In this document: one piece after another, positions 34,462 through 42,143 of the stretch | How the letters are laid out: each line of letters begins with the position of its first letter | Numbering within the stretch: the first letter of the stretch is position 1 | The notes under the pieces: model-generated | The model's input: only the letters and a program-made list of their open reading frames with translations | What the model was told of the DNA's origin: nothing | Databases searched by the model: none | Made by a program: the position numbers and the translations under genes | From: Porphyrobacter sp. ULC335 | Lineage (GTDB): Bacteria; Pseudomonadota; Alphaproteobacteria; Sphingomonadales; Sphingomonadaceae | DNA length: 64,000 nt | NCBI RefSeq assembly: GCF_025917005.1 | Contig: NZ_CP078091.1 | Coordinates: 682,001-746,000, forward strand | Reading direction: 5' to 3'

Positions 34462-36321
34462 GTGCATTCCCCCACCGTGCCTCACGCTGCCCGCGCCGTT
34501 GCCAACCCGGCTGACCACCAGCTGTTGCAGGACATCGACAACGCGCAGAACCTTGTGGAGATATTCCTCAAGCGCGCGGACGAGAAGGGCGATGCGCCGT
34601 TCCTCGGTCACAAGACGGGCGGGCAATGGGTCACGCAAAGCTGGCGATCGGCGGCCGAGCATGTGTGCCTGCTCGCCGAAGCCTTGCGCGCCATGGGGTT
34701 GGAGGACGGCGACCGCGTGGCGCTCGTCTCCGAAAACCGGCCCGAGTGGTGCATCGCAGACCTCGCGATCATGGCTGCGGGCTGCATCACCGTTCCCACT
34801 TACACCACCAACACCCGCCGCGATCACGCGCACATCCTCGACAATTCAGGCGCACGTGCGGCAATTGTCTCGACCGAGAAGCTGCTCGCCCCGGTCGTCG
34901 GCGCGATCGGGCAGACGGGGCTGGTCGAGCATGTCATCGGCATCGACGATCTCAAGCGCCAGCAATCGGGCAGCTTCGAATATCACGCCTGGGCCGCGCT
35001 CATCACCGGTGACGCGGTGGCAGCGCGCGCGGCGGTGGATGACCGTATTTCTCGTATCGAGCGTTCGGAAACCGCATGCCTGATCTACACCAGTGGCACC
35101 GGCGGCGCGCCGCGGGGCGTGATGCAGCACCACGGCGCGATCCTGTGCAATGTTGCTGGTGCAGCCGAAGTGCTGATCGAGGATTTCGGCATCAAGGACG
35201 AACGTTTCCTGTCCTTCCTGCCGCTCAGCCACGCCTACGAGCATTCGGGCGGGCAATATCTCCCCATCGGCGTCGGTGCGGAGATCTTCTATTCCGAAGG
35301 GCTGGAAAAGCTCGCCTCGAACATCGAGGAAACCCGCCCCACTATTATGGTCGTGGTCCCGCGCCTGTTCGAAGTGCTGCGCACCCGCATCATGAAGCAG
35401 GTCGAAAAGCAGGGCAAAGTCGCCAACTACATGATGGACGCGGCGCTGAAGATCGCGGGCAATAGCAAGGACGGCAAGAAACGCCTGCGCGATCGTCCGC
35501 TCGATTTCCTTGTCGAGAAGACCCTGCGCCCCAAGATCCGCCAGAAGTTCGGCGGACGGATCAAGGCGATGGTTTCGGGCGGCGCGCCGCTCAATCCCGA
35601 AGTCGGCAATTTCTTCGACGCGATGGGGCTGACCATGCTGCAAGGCTATGGCCAGACCGAGGCTGGGCCGGTGATCAGCTGCAACCGCCCCAAGGTCGGT
35701 CTCAAGATGGACACTGTCGGCCCGCCGCTGCGCGGGGTCGAAGTGAAGATCGCCGAGGATGGCGAACTCCTCGTGCGGGGCGAGTTGGTGATGCACGGTT
35801 ACTGGCGCAACGACGCCGAAACCGCGCGCACCTTGCAGGACGGCTGGCTCCACACCGGCGACATCGGGCACTTCGACAACAAGGGCCGGATCAAGATCAC
35901 TGACCGCAAGAAGGACATGATCGTCAACGACAAGGGCGACAATATTGCCCCCCAGAAGGTTGAAGGCATGCTGACCCTCCAGCCCGAAATCGCGCAGGCG
36001 ATGGTGAGCGGGGACAAGCGGCCTTACGTCGTCGGCCTGATCGTCCCCGATGCCGAATGGGCGCTGGAATGGGCGCGGGCCAATGGCGAGAAGTTCGACC
36101 TGAAGGCCTTGCAGGAGCTCCCTGCCTTCAAGAACGCGGTGCGCGCTGCGGTTGACCGGACCAATGCCGATCTCTCGGTGATCGAAAAGGTCCGCCAGTT
36201 CGCCTTCGCCGACGAGGCGTTCAGCATCGAGAACGAGGAAATGACCCCGAGCATGAAGATCCGCCGCCACAAGATCCGCGAGCGGTATCAGGAGCGGATC
36301 GACGGGTTGTATCGGGGCTGA
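34462..36321 (+). CDS. Long-chain acyl-CoA synthetase (AMP-binding)
   Basis: A 619-residue adenylate-forming enzyme of the FAA1/long-chain type. It activates fatty acids to acyl-CoA through an acyl-AMP. Motifs: CLIYTSGTGGAPRGVMQHH (P-loop-like), LPLSHAYEH, QGYGQTEAGPVIS, TGDIGHFD and TDRKKDMIVNDKGDNIAP. The C-terminal lid contains the ECH-like TPSMKIRRHKI segment. GTG 34462 is chosen because AGGAG lies nine bases upstream; an in-frame TTG at 34456 would leave only three bases. No membrane segment. It probably feeds beta-oxidation or lipid synthesis. Confidence 0.92.
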   Translation: MHSPTVPHAARAVANPADHQLLQDIDNAQNLVEIFLKRADEKGDAPFLGHKTGGQWVTQSWRSAAEHVCLLAEALRAMGLEDGDRVALVSENRPEWCIADLAIMAAGCITVPTYTTNTRRDHAHILDNSGARAAIVSTEKLLAPVVGAIGQTGLVEHVIGIDDLKRQQSGSFEYHAWAALITGDAVAARAAVDDRISRIERSETACLIYTSGTGGAPRGVMQHHGAILCNVAGAAEVLIEDFGIKDERFLSFLPLSHAYEHSGGQYLPIGVGAEIFYSEGLEKLASNIEETRPTIMVVVPRLFEVLRTRIMKQVEKQGKVANYMMDAALKIAGNSKDGKKRLRDRPLDFLVEKTLRPKIRQKFGGRIKAMVSGGAPLNPEVGNFFDAMGLTMLQGYGQTEAGPVISCNRPKVGLKMDTVGPPLRGVEVKIAEDGELLVRGELVMHGYWRNDAETARTLQDGWLHTGDIGHFDNKGRIKITDRKKDMIVNDKGDNIAPQKVEGMLTLQPEIAQAMVSGDKRPYVVGLIVPDAEWALEWARANGEKFDLKALQELPAFKNAVRAAVDRTNADLSVIEKVRQFAFADEAFSIENEEMTPSMKIRRHKIRERYQERIDGLYRG

Positions 36322-36401
36322 CGCAGGCTGGTCAGACAACGCATGGTGACCGCTGGTGCGCCGGGATAAGCCTTATGGCAGCGGTGCAAGGAGGCGGCGG
36401 C

Positions 36402-37001
36402 ATGAGATTTCTGGTCACGGCAATGGCAGCCACGCTCGCGGTGTGTAGCGTGTTTGCGGCCCCGGTGCGGGCCGAAACTCCGCCGTCTGCCGCCCAGCCT
36501 GCCCCATGGATAGCGCCCGATTTCGCGGTGCCGACGCTGATTGAGGGGCCGGGGTTCAAGCTGGTGCCGCTAGGCCCTGCGCTGGTCGAGATCGACTATC
36601 GCGCCTACATGACGTCGATCGCTCACTTGCAGGCCACCTTCACGCGCAGCACAAGTTGGCCGCACGCGGGGCTCACCCTCGCTGACGCGATGGTCGACAT
36701 GGAGACCGAAGCCGGCCGGTTCGAACGGCGCGAATCCTTTGCCTATGCCGTGCTCACCCCCGACGGCCTGCGCGAACGCGGCTGCATCTATGTCTATCCC
36801 AGCAAGGTGCCGGGCTATGATGCGCAAGTGCAGCTGTGGGTGACGGCGGCCGAATACGAAGCGGGCTTTGATGCCGAGCTTTACGCCTGGGCAAAGGACT
36901 GGATTGCCCGCGACTGGCCTTTCGCCAAGATTGCCTACCCCGGCCGCGCGATCCCGTGGGAGGAGTGGGATGCGGCGGTTCGCAAGAGCAAGGCCAGCTG
37001 A
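36402..37001 (+). CDS. Hypothetical periplasmic protein
   Basis: A 199-residue protein with a signal peptide (residues 1-27, ending VRAE). ATG 36402 has a strong AAGGAGG ribosome site. The mature part contains LVEIDYRAYMTSIAHLQATF, which resembles small GNAT-associated or DUF4440-like domains in style only, then LTLADAMVDMETEAGRF and YVYPSKVPGYDAQVQLWV. No cysteine pair beyond one near RGCIYVYP. I do not recognise a family. The start of the next unit, an HTH/DUF4019 gene, follows 75 bases later. Confidence 0.65.
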   Translation: MRFLVTAMAATLAVCSVFAAPVRAETPPSAAQPAPWIAPDFAVPTLIEGPGFKLVPLGPALVEIDYRAYMTSIAHLQATFTRSTSWPHAGLTLADAMVDMETEAGRFERRESFAYAVLTPDGLRERGCIYVYPSKVPGYDAQVQLWVTAAEYEAGFDAELYAWAKDWIARDWPFAKIAYPGRAIPWEEWDAAVRKSKAS

Positions 37002-37025
37002 AGGGGGGCGGCCCCTCCCGCGATA

Positions 37026-37040
37026 CCCGAAAAATTCGGG
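37026..37040. promoter_or_regulatory. Palindrome upstream of the HTH/DUF4019 gene
   Basis: CCCGAA (37026-37031) is an exact inverted match of TTCGGG (37035-37040), with three A between. It lies 36 bases before the start of a gene for a membrane-anchored HTH protein. It could be an operator for that protein or a leader hairpin; nothing further supports either. Confidence 0.3.
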
Positions 37041-37076
37041 GTGGCCGGGTTTGGCCCCTGCGCCTAATCCTCCTCC

Positions 37077-37847
37077 ATGGCCTCAAGTCTCGATGTGCTG
37101 ACCGACAAGGAAAAGGATGCGCTGCGGCTGCTGCTGCGCGGGCATGATGCCAAATCCTCGGCGCGGGAGCTCGGGCTGTCGGTGCACACCGTGAACGATC
37201 GGCTGCGCGATGCGCGGCGCAAGCTTGGCGTCACCAGCAGCCGCGAGGCGGCGCGGCGCTTGCTGGCGGAGGAAGGAGGCGCCCCCGAAACGCTGGGGGA
37301 CAAGGATTTGGGGGATGCGGCCGAGCGGGGCGACGGGGCAGACGGCTCGGCATCCGCCACCCGGCGGTGGGCAGGGCGCGGCCTTGCTCTGTCAGCCATC
37401 GGAGTGCTTGCCATGTCCCTGCTTATCGCCGCCGTGTTCCTTCCGGCCTCGCCGCTGCCAGTGTTGGCTCCCGCCACGCCGGTGCTATCCGCCGCCGCCG
37501 CCGCCGAGCCGACCGAAGCCGCCGCCGCGCAGGCTGCGGAGAACTTCCTGAAGCTGGTCGACGAAAGCCGCTGGGCCGACAGCTATGCCGCCACCGGAGG
37601 GCAGTTCCGGCAGCTCAACACACTGGAGCGGTGGACCGAAGTGTCCGAAAAGGTGCGCCCGCCGCTCGGCAAGCTGCTGACGCGCAACATCGTCGGCAAC
37701 GAATTCGTCCCCGCTCCGCCCGAAGGCTACCGGCTGATCAAGTTCCGCTCGGCCTATGCGAGCGGCGCCACGCAGACCGAGAGCGTCTCGTTGGCGTGGG
37801 AGGATGGCGCATGGAAGGTGGCGGGGATCACGGTCGAGCAAGCGTGA
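37077..37847 (+). CDS. Membrane-anchored LuxR-type HTH protein with DUF4019 domain
   Basis: A 256-residue protein with a mixed layout. Residues 8-65 are a GerE/LuxR-like HTH (LTDKEKDALRLLLRGHDAKS, LSVHTVNDRLRDARRKLG). Residues about 100-125 are a single transmembrane helix. Residues about 145-256 are an exported DUF4019 domain (AAENFLKLVDESRWADSYAATGGQFR, VSEKVRPPLGKLLTRN, and a final ITVEQA). This suggests a one-component sensor that reads a periplasmic cue and binds DNA at the membrane. The stop overlaps the start of a serine hydrolase gene (TGATG). Confidence 0.82.
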   Translation: MASSLDVLTDKEKDALRLLLRGHDAKSSARELGLSVHTVNDRLRDARRKLGVTSSREAARRLLAEEGGAPETLGDKDLGDAAERGDGADGSASATRRWAGRGLALSAIGVLAMSLLIAAVFLPASPLPVLAPATPVLSAAAAAEPTEAAAAQAAENFLKLVDESRWADSYAATGGQFRQLNTLERWTEVSEKVRPPLGKLLTRNIVGNEFVPAPPEGYRLIKFRSAYASGATQTESVSLAWEDGAWKVAGITVEQA

Positions 37848-39013
37848 TGGGAGCGCGACCAGACACAGGCCTTCTCCGCCCGGCGGCCCTGCACCTGTTG
37901 CTGGGTGCAGCTTTGGCTGCCGGATCCCCGGCCCATGCCGAAACTGCCGAAGAGGAGCAGCCTGCAGACGGGCAGGCGCTTGAGCGGCTCGATGCCTACA
38001 TCCGCGGTATCGAAGCGGGCGGCGATTTTTCGGGTGTGGTGCTGGTCGCACGCGATGGCACGATTGTGTTCGAGCGCGCCTATGGCCTGCGTGACGAGGC
38101 GTCCGGCGATCCGCTGCGGCCCGATACCCGCTTCGATCTCGCCTCCGCCGGCAAGATGTTCACCATCACGGCCGTGCTGCAACAGGTCGCCAAGGGCAGG
38201 ATAACGCTCGACACCAGTCTGGGCGAAGTGCTGACCGATTATCCCAATGCGGCCATGCGCGCGGTGACGGTCCGGCAACTGCTGACCCATACCGCCGGAG
38301 GTGGCGAGGCGGACGCGATGTTCTATCCGGGCTCGCTACGCTGGGAAGGCCGACAGCCCGGCCTTGCCGATCTGGTCGCCTTGCACGGTGACCGGGCGCC
38401 TTCGTTCCCGCCGGGCAGTGAACAGGTCTATGGCAATCACGGTATGATCCTGCTGGGCCGCATGATCGAGGTCCTGTCGGGGCAGGATTACCGCAGCTAT
38501 GTGGCGCAGAATGTCTTTGTCCCGGCCGGGATGGATGCCGCCCATGCTGACGAAGCCTGCAGGGTCGATAATCCCGCGCAGGCCGTCGCCTATGCCACGG
38601 TGGGTGACGAGCGCATGCCCAATTGCTTCGCCGTGCTGGACGGGGGATGGCCTGCTGGCGGTCAGTCCTTCAACGCGCGCGACATGCTGCGCTTTGTCAT
38701 GGCGCTGCGCGGAGGGCGGCTGGGCGTCCCGGCTGCGCTGTTCCAGCAGGCAACCACCCCCCAGCGCAACGGTTTCGGCCTCGGCTTCTTCGCGACGGGC
38801 TACAGCGGGGAGTTCCTGCCGCGCGATCTGCGCTGGGGTCACGGCGGCAAGATCTACGGCCAGTGCGTCGATGTACGGACCTACGAGCGGACTGGAGAAA
38901 CGATCATCACGCTCGGCAATAATGACAGCCCGGCCTGTTACCGTGTGGCGGATTTCCTTCACGTCGACTGGAAAGCTCGCCACAGCGGGGAGCCAACAAC
39001 TCCGCCGGGCTGA
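37847..39013 (+). CDS. Beta-lactamase-family serine hydrolase
   Basis: A 388-residue exported protein of the class C beta-lactamase/penicillin-binding-like family. The signal ends near AHAET. The catalytic tetrad elements are S100-x-x-K103 in LASAGKMFT, Y-x-N in VYGNHG, and a late HGG (GHGGKIYG). The family includes esterases and D-aminopeptidases as well as lactamases; the true substrate is not evident. ATG 37847 overlaps the stop of the HTH/DUF4019 gene by one base; GTG 37844 is possible. Coupling suggests that the sensor and hydrolase work together. Confidence 0.88.
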   Translation: MGARPDTGLLRPAALHLLLGAALAAGSPAHAETAEEEQPADGQALERLDAYIRGIEAGGDFSGVVLVARDGTIVFERAYGLRDEASGDPLRPDTRFDLASAGKMFTITAVLQQVAKGRITLDTSLGEVLTDYPNAAMRAVTVRQLLTHTAGGGEADAMFYPGSLRWEGRQPGLADLVALHGDRAPSFPPGSEQVYGNHGMILLGRMIEVLSGQDYRSYVAQNVFVPAGMDAAHADEACRVDNPAQAVAYATVGDERMPNCFAVLDGGWPAGGQSFNARDMLRFVMALRGGRLGVPAALFQQATTPQRNGFGLGFFATGYSGEFLPRDLRWGHGGKIYGQCVDVRTYERTGETIITLGNNDSPACYRVADFLHVDWKARHSGEPTTPPG

Positions 39014-39062
39014 AGCGCCTCACGCCGCGCCGAAGGTGCTGGGAATTGTGGTCGACTGACGC

Positions 39063-39608
39063 TCAGGCCGGACCGGGCGCGGCTTGCCATCGACGCACCA
39101 TAAGGGCCCCGACCGTTATCTCGAGAAACGCCAGGCTGAGGGTCATCAGCAGCGCGGCGTGCTCTGGCGCGGCGAGGCTGACCGCGCCGGCAAGCACGAA
39201 GGCTCCGCCGAGAAGCGCGAAGGGGGTGCCCCCGTACATCACAGGGAAGGTCAGATAGCGCAGCCCCACACCTATCGCGACGATCGGGATCGCAGCAAAG
39301 GGTGTTGTGCCGAGCCGCAGCCACCCGATGTAGAACCCCGCCAGCAGGACCGGCACGGTTGCAATGGCGATCCACTCAAGCCGCTTTCCTGCGCCTGATG
39401 CAGGTGCCTTGAAGACGAACTTTGTCACCAATTGCGCCACCGGAGCGATGGCCAAGCCGCAGACAAACAAGGTGAAAAATGCCGCCCGCGGCCCTGCTGC
39501 GAAAAACGCGACAGTCGCCGCAAACCACGCGAGGCCCGATACCATCACCCCGGCCCCGCCATTGACATGGGCGCGCCGCAGGTCTGCCTGCGCTTCGGTC
39601 AAAGCCAT
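39063..39608 (-). CDS. Hypothetical multi-span membrane protein
   Basis: A 181-residue protein with about five to six hydrophobic helices (20-40, 44-62, 78-98, 102-120, 125-145, 150-170). Its polar N-terminus begins MALTEAQADLRRAHVNGGAG. The arrangement recalls the DUF7010 type of small membrane proteins, but I cannot confirm it. ATG 39608 lies 22 bases downstream of the phaB stop on the same strand, so cotranscription is likely. Function unknown. Confidence 0.65.
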   Translation of the reverse strand: MALTEAQADLRRAHVNGGAGVMVSGLAWFAATVAFFAAGPRAAFFTLFVCGLAIAPVAQLVTKFVFKAPASGAGKRLEWIAIATVPVLLAGFYIGWLRLGTTPFAAIPIVAIGVGLRYLTFPVMYGGTPFALLGGAFVLAGAVSLAAPEHAALLMTLSLAFLEITVGALMVRRWQAAPGPA

Positions 39609-39630
39609 TGGCTGCCCCCTTCCCCTCGCC

Positions 39631-40353
39631 TCAATACATGTGCTGGCCGCCGTTAATGCTCATGGTCGAGCCGGTCATGAAGCCGCCGTTCTCCGAAGTG
39701 AGGAAGGCCACCCCGCGGGCGATTTCCTCGGCCATGCCGAGGCGGCCGACAGGAATCTTGGCGACGATCTTTTCGAGCACCGCAGGTGGCACGGCGGCGA
39801 CCATATCGGTGTCGATATAGCCCGGCGCGATGGCATTGACCGTCACCCCGAACTTCGCGCCTTCCTGCGCTAACGCCTTGGTAAAACCGTGAATTCCGCT
39901 CTTGGCGGCGGCGTAGTTGACCTGCCCGTATTGCCCAGCCTGCCCGTTGATCGAGCCGATGTTGACGATCCGCCCCCAGCCCCTTTCGCGCATGCCGGGG
40001 AAGGTGGCCTTGGCCATGTTGAAGCACCCGCCGAGGTTGATGCGCATGACATCGTTCCAGTCGTCGAAGCTCATCTTGTGCAAGGTGCCGTCGCGGGTGA
40101 TGCCGGCGTTGTTGACGACGATATCGACCGGGCCGTGATCGGCTGCGACCTGCGCGCAGCCTGCCATGGTCGCCTCGTGGTCGCCGACGTCCCACCTGTA
40201 GGCAGGGATGCCCGTTTCCGCCGTGAAGGCGCGCGCCTTTTCCTCATTCCCGGCGTAATTTGCGATGACCGTGTGGCCCTGGCGCTGGAGGCGTTTGCAG
40301 ATCGCCTCCCCGATTCCGCGCGTTCCTCCGGTGACGATGGCGACCCGGCCCAT
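39631..40353 (-). CDS. phaB: Acetoacetyl-CoA reductase
   Basis: A 240-residue short-chain dehydrogenase that reduces acetoacetyl-CoA to (R)-3-hydroxybutyryl-CoA with NADPH for polyhydroxybutyrate synthesis. The Rossmann loop is TGGTRGIG, and the catalytic triad is S134, Y147 and K151. VVNNAGITRDGTLHKM, KALAQEGAKFGVTVNAIAPGYI and GQHMY at the end are typical of PhaB. ATG 40353 has AGGGGAGA seven bases upstream; an upstream in-frame ATG at 40374 lacks one. phaA and phaC are not adjacent. A PHB depolymerase is 12 kb away. Confidence 0.93.
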   Translation of the reverse strand: MGRVAIVTGGTRGIGEAICKRLQRQGHTVIANYAGNEEKARAFTAETGIPAYRWDVGDHEATMAGCAQVAADHGPVDIVVNNAGITRDGTLHKMSFDDWNDVMRINLGGCFNMAKATFPGMRERGWGRIVNIGSINGQAGQYGQVNYAAAKSGIHGFTKALAQEGAKFGVTVNAIAPGYIDTDMVAAVPPAVLEKIVAKIPVGRLGMAEEIARGVAFLTSENGGFMTGSTMSINGGQHMY

Positions 40354-40454
40354 GGCATTCTCCCCTTGCTGCATTCCCGATATACCGCAGCAACCTAGCG
40401 ATGCCGTAGCGTCAGGGAAAGCGGGGAATAGCTATGCGCGAATCGCCCGAGAAC

Positions 40455-40530
40455 GGGGGTCTAGGCGGGGTCTAGCGGGGGTCTGGAGGGGGTCAAGCAG
40501 GGGTCTAGACCGGGCTGGAGGGGGTCTGAA
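40455..40530. repeat. Degenerate tandem array of about 11-bp G-rich units
   Basis: Six imperfect copies of a GGGGGTCTAGG-like unit follow one another (variants: GGGGTCTAGC, GGGGGTCTGGA, GGGGGTCAAGCA, GGGGTCTAGACC, GGGGGTCTGAACC). They fill the space between phaB and the beta-barrel-like gene. An 18-base piece, GGTCTGGAGGGGGTCAAG (40480-40497), occurs inverted at 18544-18561 beside parS. Too short and uneven for CRISPR. Confidence 0.6.
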
Positions 40531-40556
40531 CCAACCCTAAGCGAGCCAGCAAACCC

Positions 40557-41330
40557 TCAGAACTTGATCTGCGTTCCCACGTAAACAGCCTGGCTGTCCT
40601 TGACCGAATTGGTCAGCGGATCGAGCCGTTCGCGTTCTTGTGAATAGCGCACGCCCGCCATCACGTTGAGGTTCTGCGAGAGGCGGAAGCTGCCGCCCAC
40701 GCCCACCGTCTGCTGCCCGACCGAATCAAGCGTATTGGGCGAACGGCCGGCAATCTGGCGGTCTTCCAACTCGATCCGCGGCTGCAAGCGGCTCGGCTTG
40801 TCGGCGGCTTGCGGGGCCGAGGGCTTGAACTGTGACAGATCGGGGACGGCAAGATTGCGGACATTGGCCGACAGATCGACCGTCCGCGCAAAGCTTTGAT
40901 AGCCGCGCGCCGAACCCAGCTGGAACTTGCTCGAATCGAGACCGGCAAAGCCCGCACCGCGGCCCGGAACGGCATCGAGCGCCTTGCGCACCGAAATCGC
41001 CCGGGCGGTATCGTCATCAACCCGCACCGCAACCGTGACCGTGCGCTTGCCGGTGATCGGCGGCGCGCTGGCGGGGGTGAAGTGAATGCCGCGCGCCCGC
41101 GCCTTGCCAGCGACACGTGCGGCGAGTTCGGGATCGACCGAAGCCGGAGTGAACATGCCGAGGCCGAGCGCTTCGAGCGAAGCGGCGGTCTGCACCGGAG
41201 CAACCTCGCCAGCCAGCGCCAGACCGGCGGTCGGCACAGCCAGCGACAGCGCACCGCCCGCCATGGCGTACAGCGCAAACAGCGGCAGCGAACGCTGCGC
41301 CTTTGCCGTGCTGTCTGCCTTGCGTGCCAT
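40557..41330 (-). CDS. Hypothetical envelope protein with beta-barrel-like C-terminus
   Basis: A 257-residue protein. After a basic start there is a hydrophobic signal-like segment (about 16-40). A long, polar, partly Pro/Ala-rich central region follows. The last 50 residues read as amphipathic strands (QTVGVGGSFRLS, LNVMAGVRYSQE, SQAVYVGTQIKF) and end in Phe, as outer-membrane proteins do. That part is too short for a complete barrel, so it may oligomerise or only resemble one. No family recognised. It is a single-gene unit with a 328-base intergenic region upstream. Confidence 0.65.
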   Translation of the reverse strand: MARKADSTAKAQRSLPLFALYAMAGGALSLAVPTAGLALAGEVAPVQTAASLEALGLGMFTPASVDPELAARVAGKARARGIHFTPASAPPITGKRTVTVAVRVDDDTARAISVRKALDAVPGRGAGFAGLDSSKFQLGSARGYQSFARTVDLSANVRNLAVPDLSQFKPSAPQAADKPSRLQPRIELEDRQIAGRSPNTLDSVGQQTVGVGGSFRLSQNLNVMAGVRYSQERERLDPLTNSVKDSQAVYVGTQIKF

Positions 41331-41658
41331 TGCTCTGCCAGTATCCTCTTACATCGCCTGAGGCTTCGTCCCAAGCATGTGCGACCTTAACGCTGCCTGA
41401 GTCGCACCGCTATTCGTAAGTAGTGATAGGCACGCGCCCCCTGCTTGCAATGGCCTTGCCGCAGCATGACCGGATTCGCAGCCCACCTGTGGCTCCATGC
41501 ACACATAAGCTTGCCTGGCCGGTGAAATTCAGGCTCCGTAAAGCCCGCAGCCGCTCTTGCGAGGGGACCCGACCTGCAAACCTCGCGGATCGTGCTTGCC
41601 GCAAGGGGGCATGGAGCTATAGAGCGGGGCCACGAATTATGATGAGGATGATCCGGCA
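41331..41658. other. 328-base divergent intergenic region
   Basis: No protein or RNA gene is supported here. It separates the minus-strand beta-barrel-like gene from the plus-strand DUF3576 gene and must hold both promoters. The plus-strand promoter is visible at 41596-41623. I see no clear promoter for the minus-strand gene and no strong palindrome. Confidence 0.6.
41596..41623 (+). promoter_or_regulatory. Promoter for the DUF3576-leuS-lptE-holA operon
   Basis: TTGCCG (41596-41601) and TATAGA (41618-41623) are 16 bases apart. The start would be near 41630, about 29 bases before the GTG codon of the first gene. It is the best sigma-70-like match in the intergenic region. Confidence 0.5.
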
Positions 41659-42114
41659 GTGACACGCGCCAATACCGCCCCCTTCCGCCGTTCCATGGCT
41701 GTTGCGCTGCTTGGCGTGTCGCTGCTCGGGCTGAGCGCCTGTGGCGGCGGCGGTCGTCCGCGCACCGAGCTGGCCCCGGCACAGCTCAACACCATCGGCG
41801 TCAACGCCTATCTGTGGCGTGCTTCGCTCGACACGGTCAGCTTTGCGCCGCTGCTTCAGGCGGACAGTGCGGGCGGCGTGATCGTCACCGATTGGTACAC
41901 CAACCCCACCAACCCGACCGAGCGGGTCAAGCTGACCGTGACGATCCTCGATCAGGATCTGCGCGCCGATGCCCTGCGCGTCGCGGCGAGCCGTCAGGTC
42001 AACGAAGGCGGCAACTGGGTCGAAGCCCCGGTGCAGGCGGCCACCGTGCAGAAGCTTGAGGACATCATCCTTACCAAGGCCCGCGATCTGCGGCGCCAAG
42101 CCCTCGCTTCCTGA
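41659..42114 (+). CDS. DUF3576 lipoprotein
   Basis: A 151-residue exported protein with an LSAC lipobox near residue 28. The domain from about 40 matches DUF3576: [56 protein letters not shown] (split for length), and a final AKDL-type helix ([11 protein letters not shown]). DUF3576 commonly precedes leuS in alphaproteobacteria, as here. GTG 41659 gives a suitable signal peptide; ATG 41695 would shorten it. It may share a role in the outer envelope with lptE downstream, which is inference. Confidence 0.88.
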   Translation: MTRANTAPFRRSMAVALLGVSLLGLSACGGGGRPRTELAPAQLNTIGVNAYLWRASLDTVSFAPLLQADSAGGVIVTDWYTNPTNPTERVKLTVTILDQDLRADALRVAASRQVNEGGNWVEAPVQAATVQKLEDIILTKARDLRRQALAS

Positions 42115-42143
42115 GTTTCCGCTCCACACGGATTGAATTTTGC

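Noticed and set aside
40455..40530. CRISPR array
   Set aside because: Units are about 11 bases, uneven, without spacers of constant length, and there are no cas genes.
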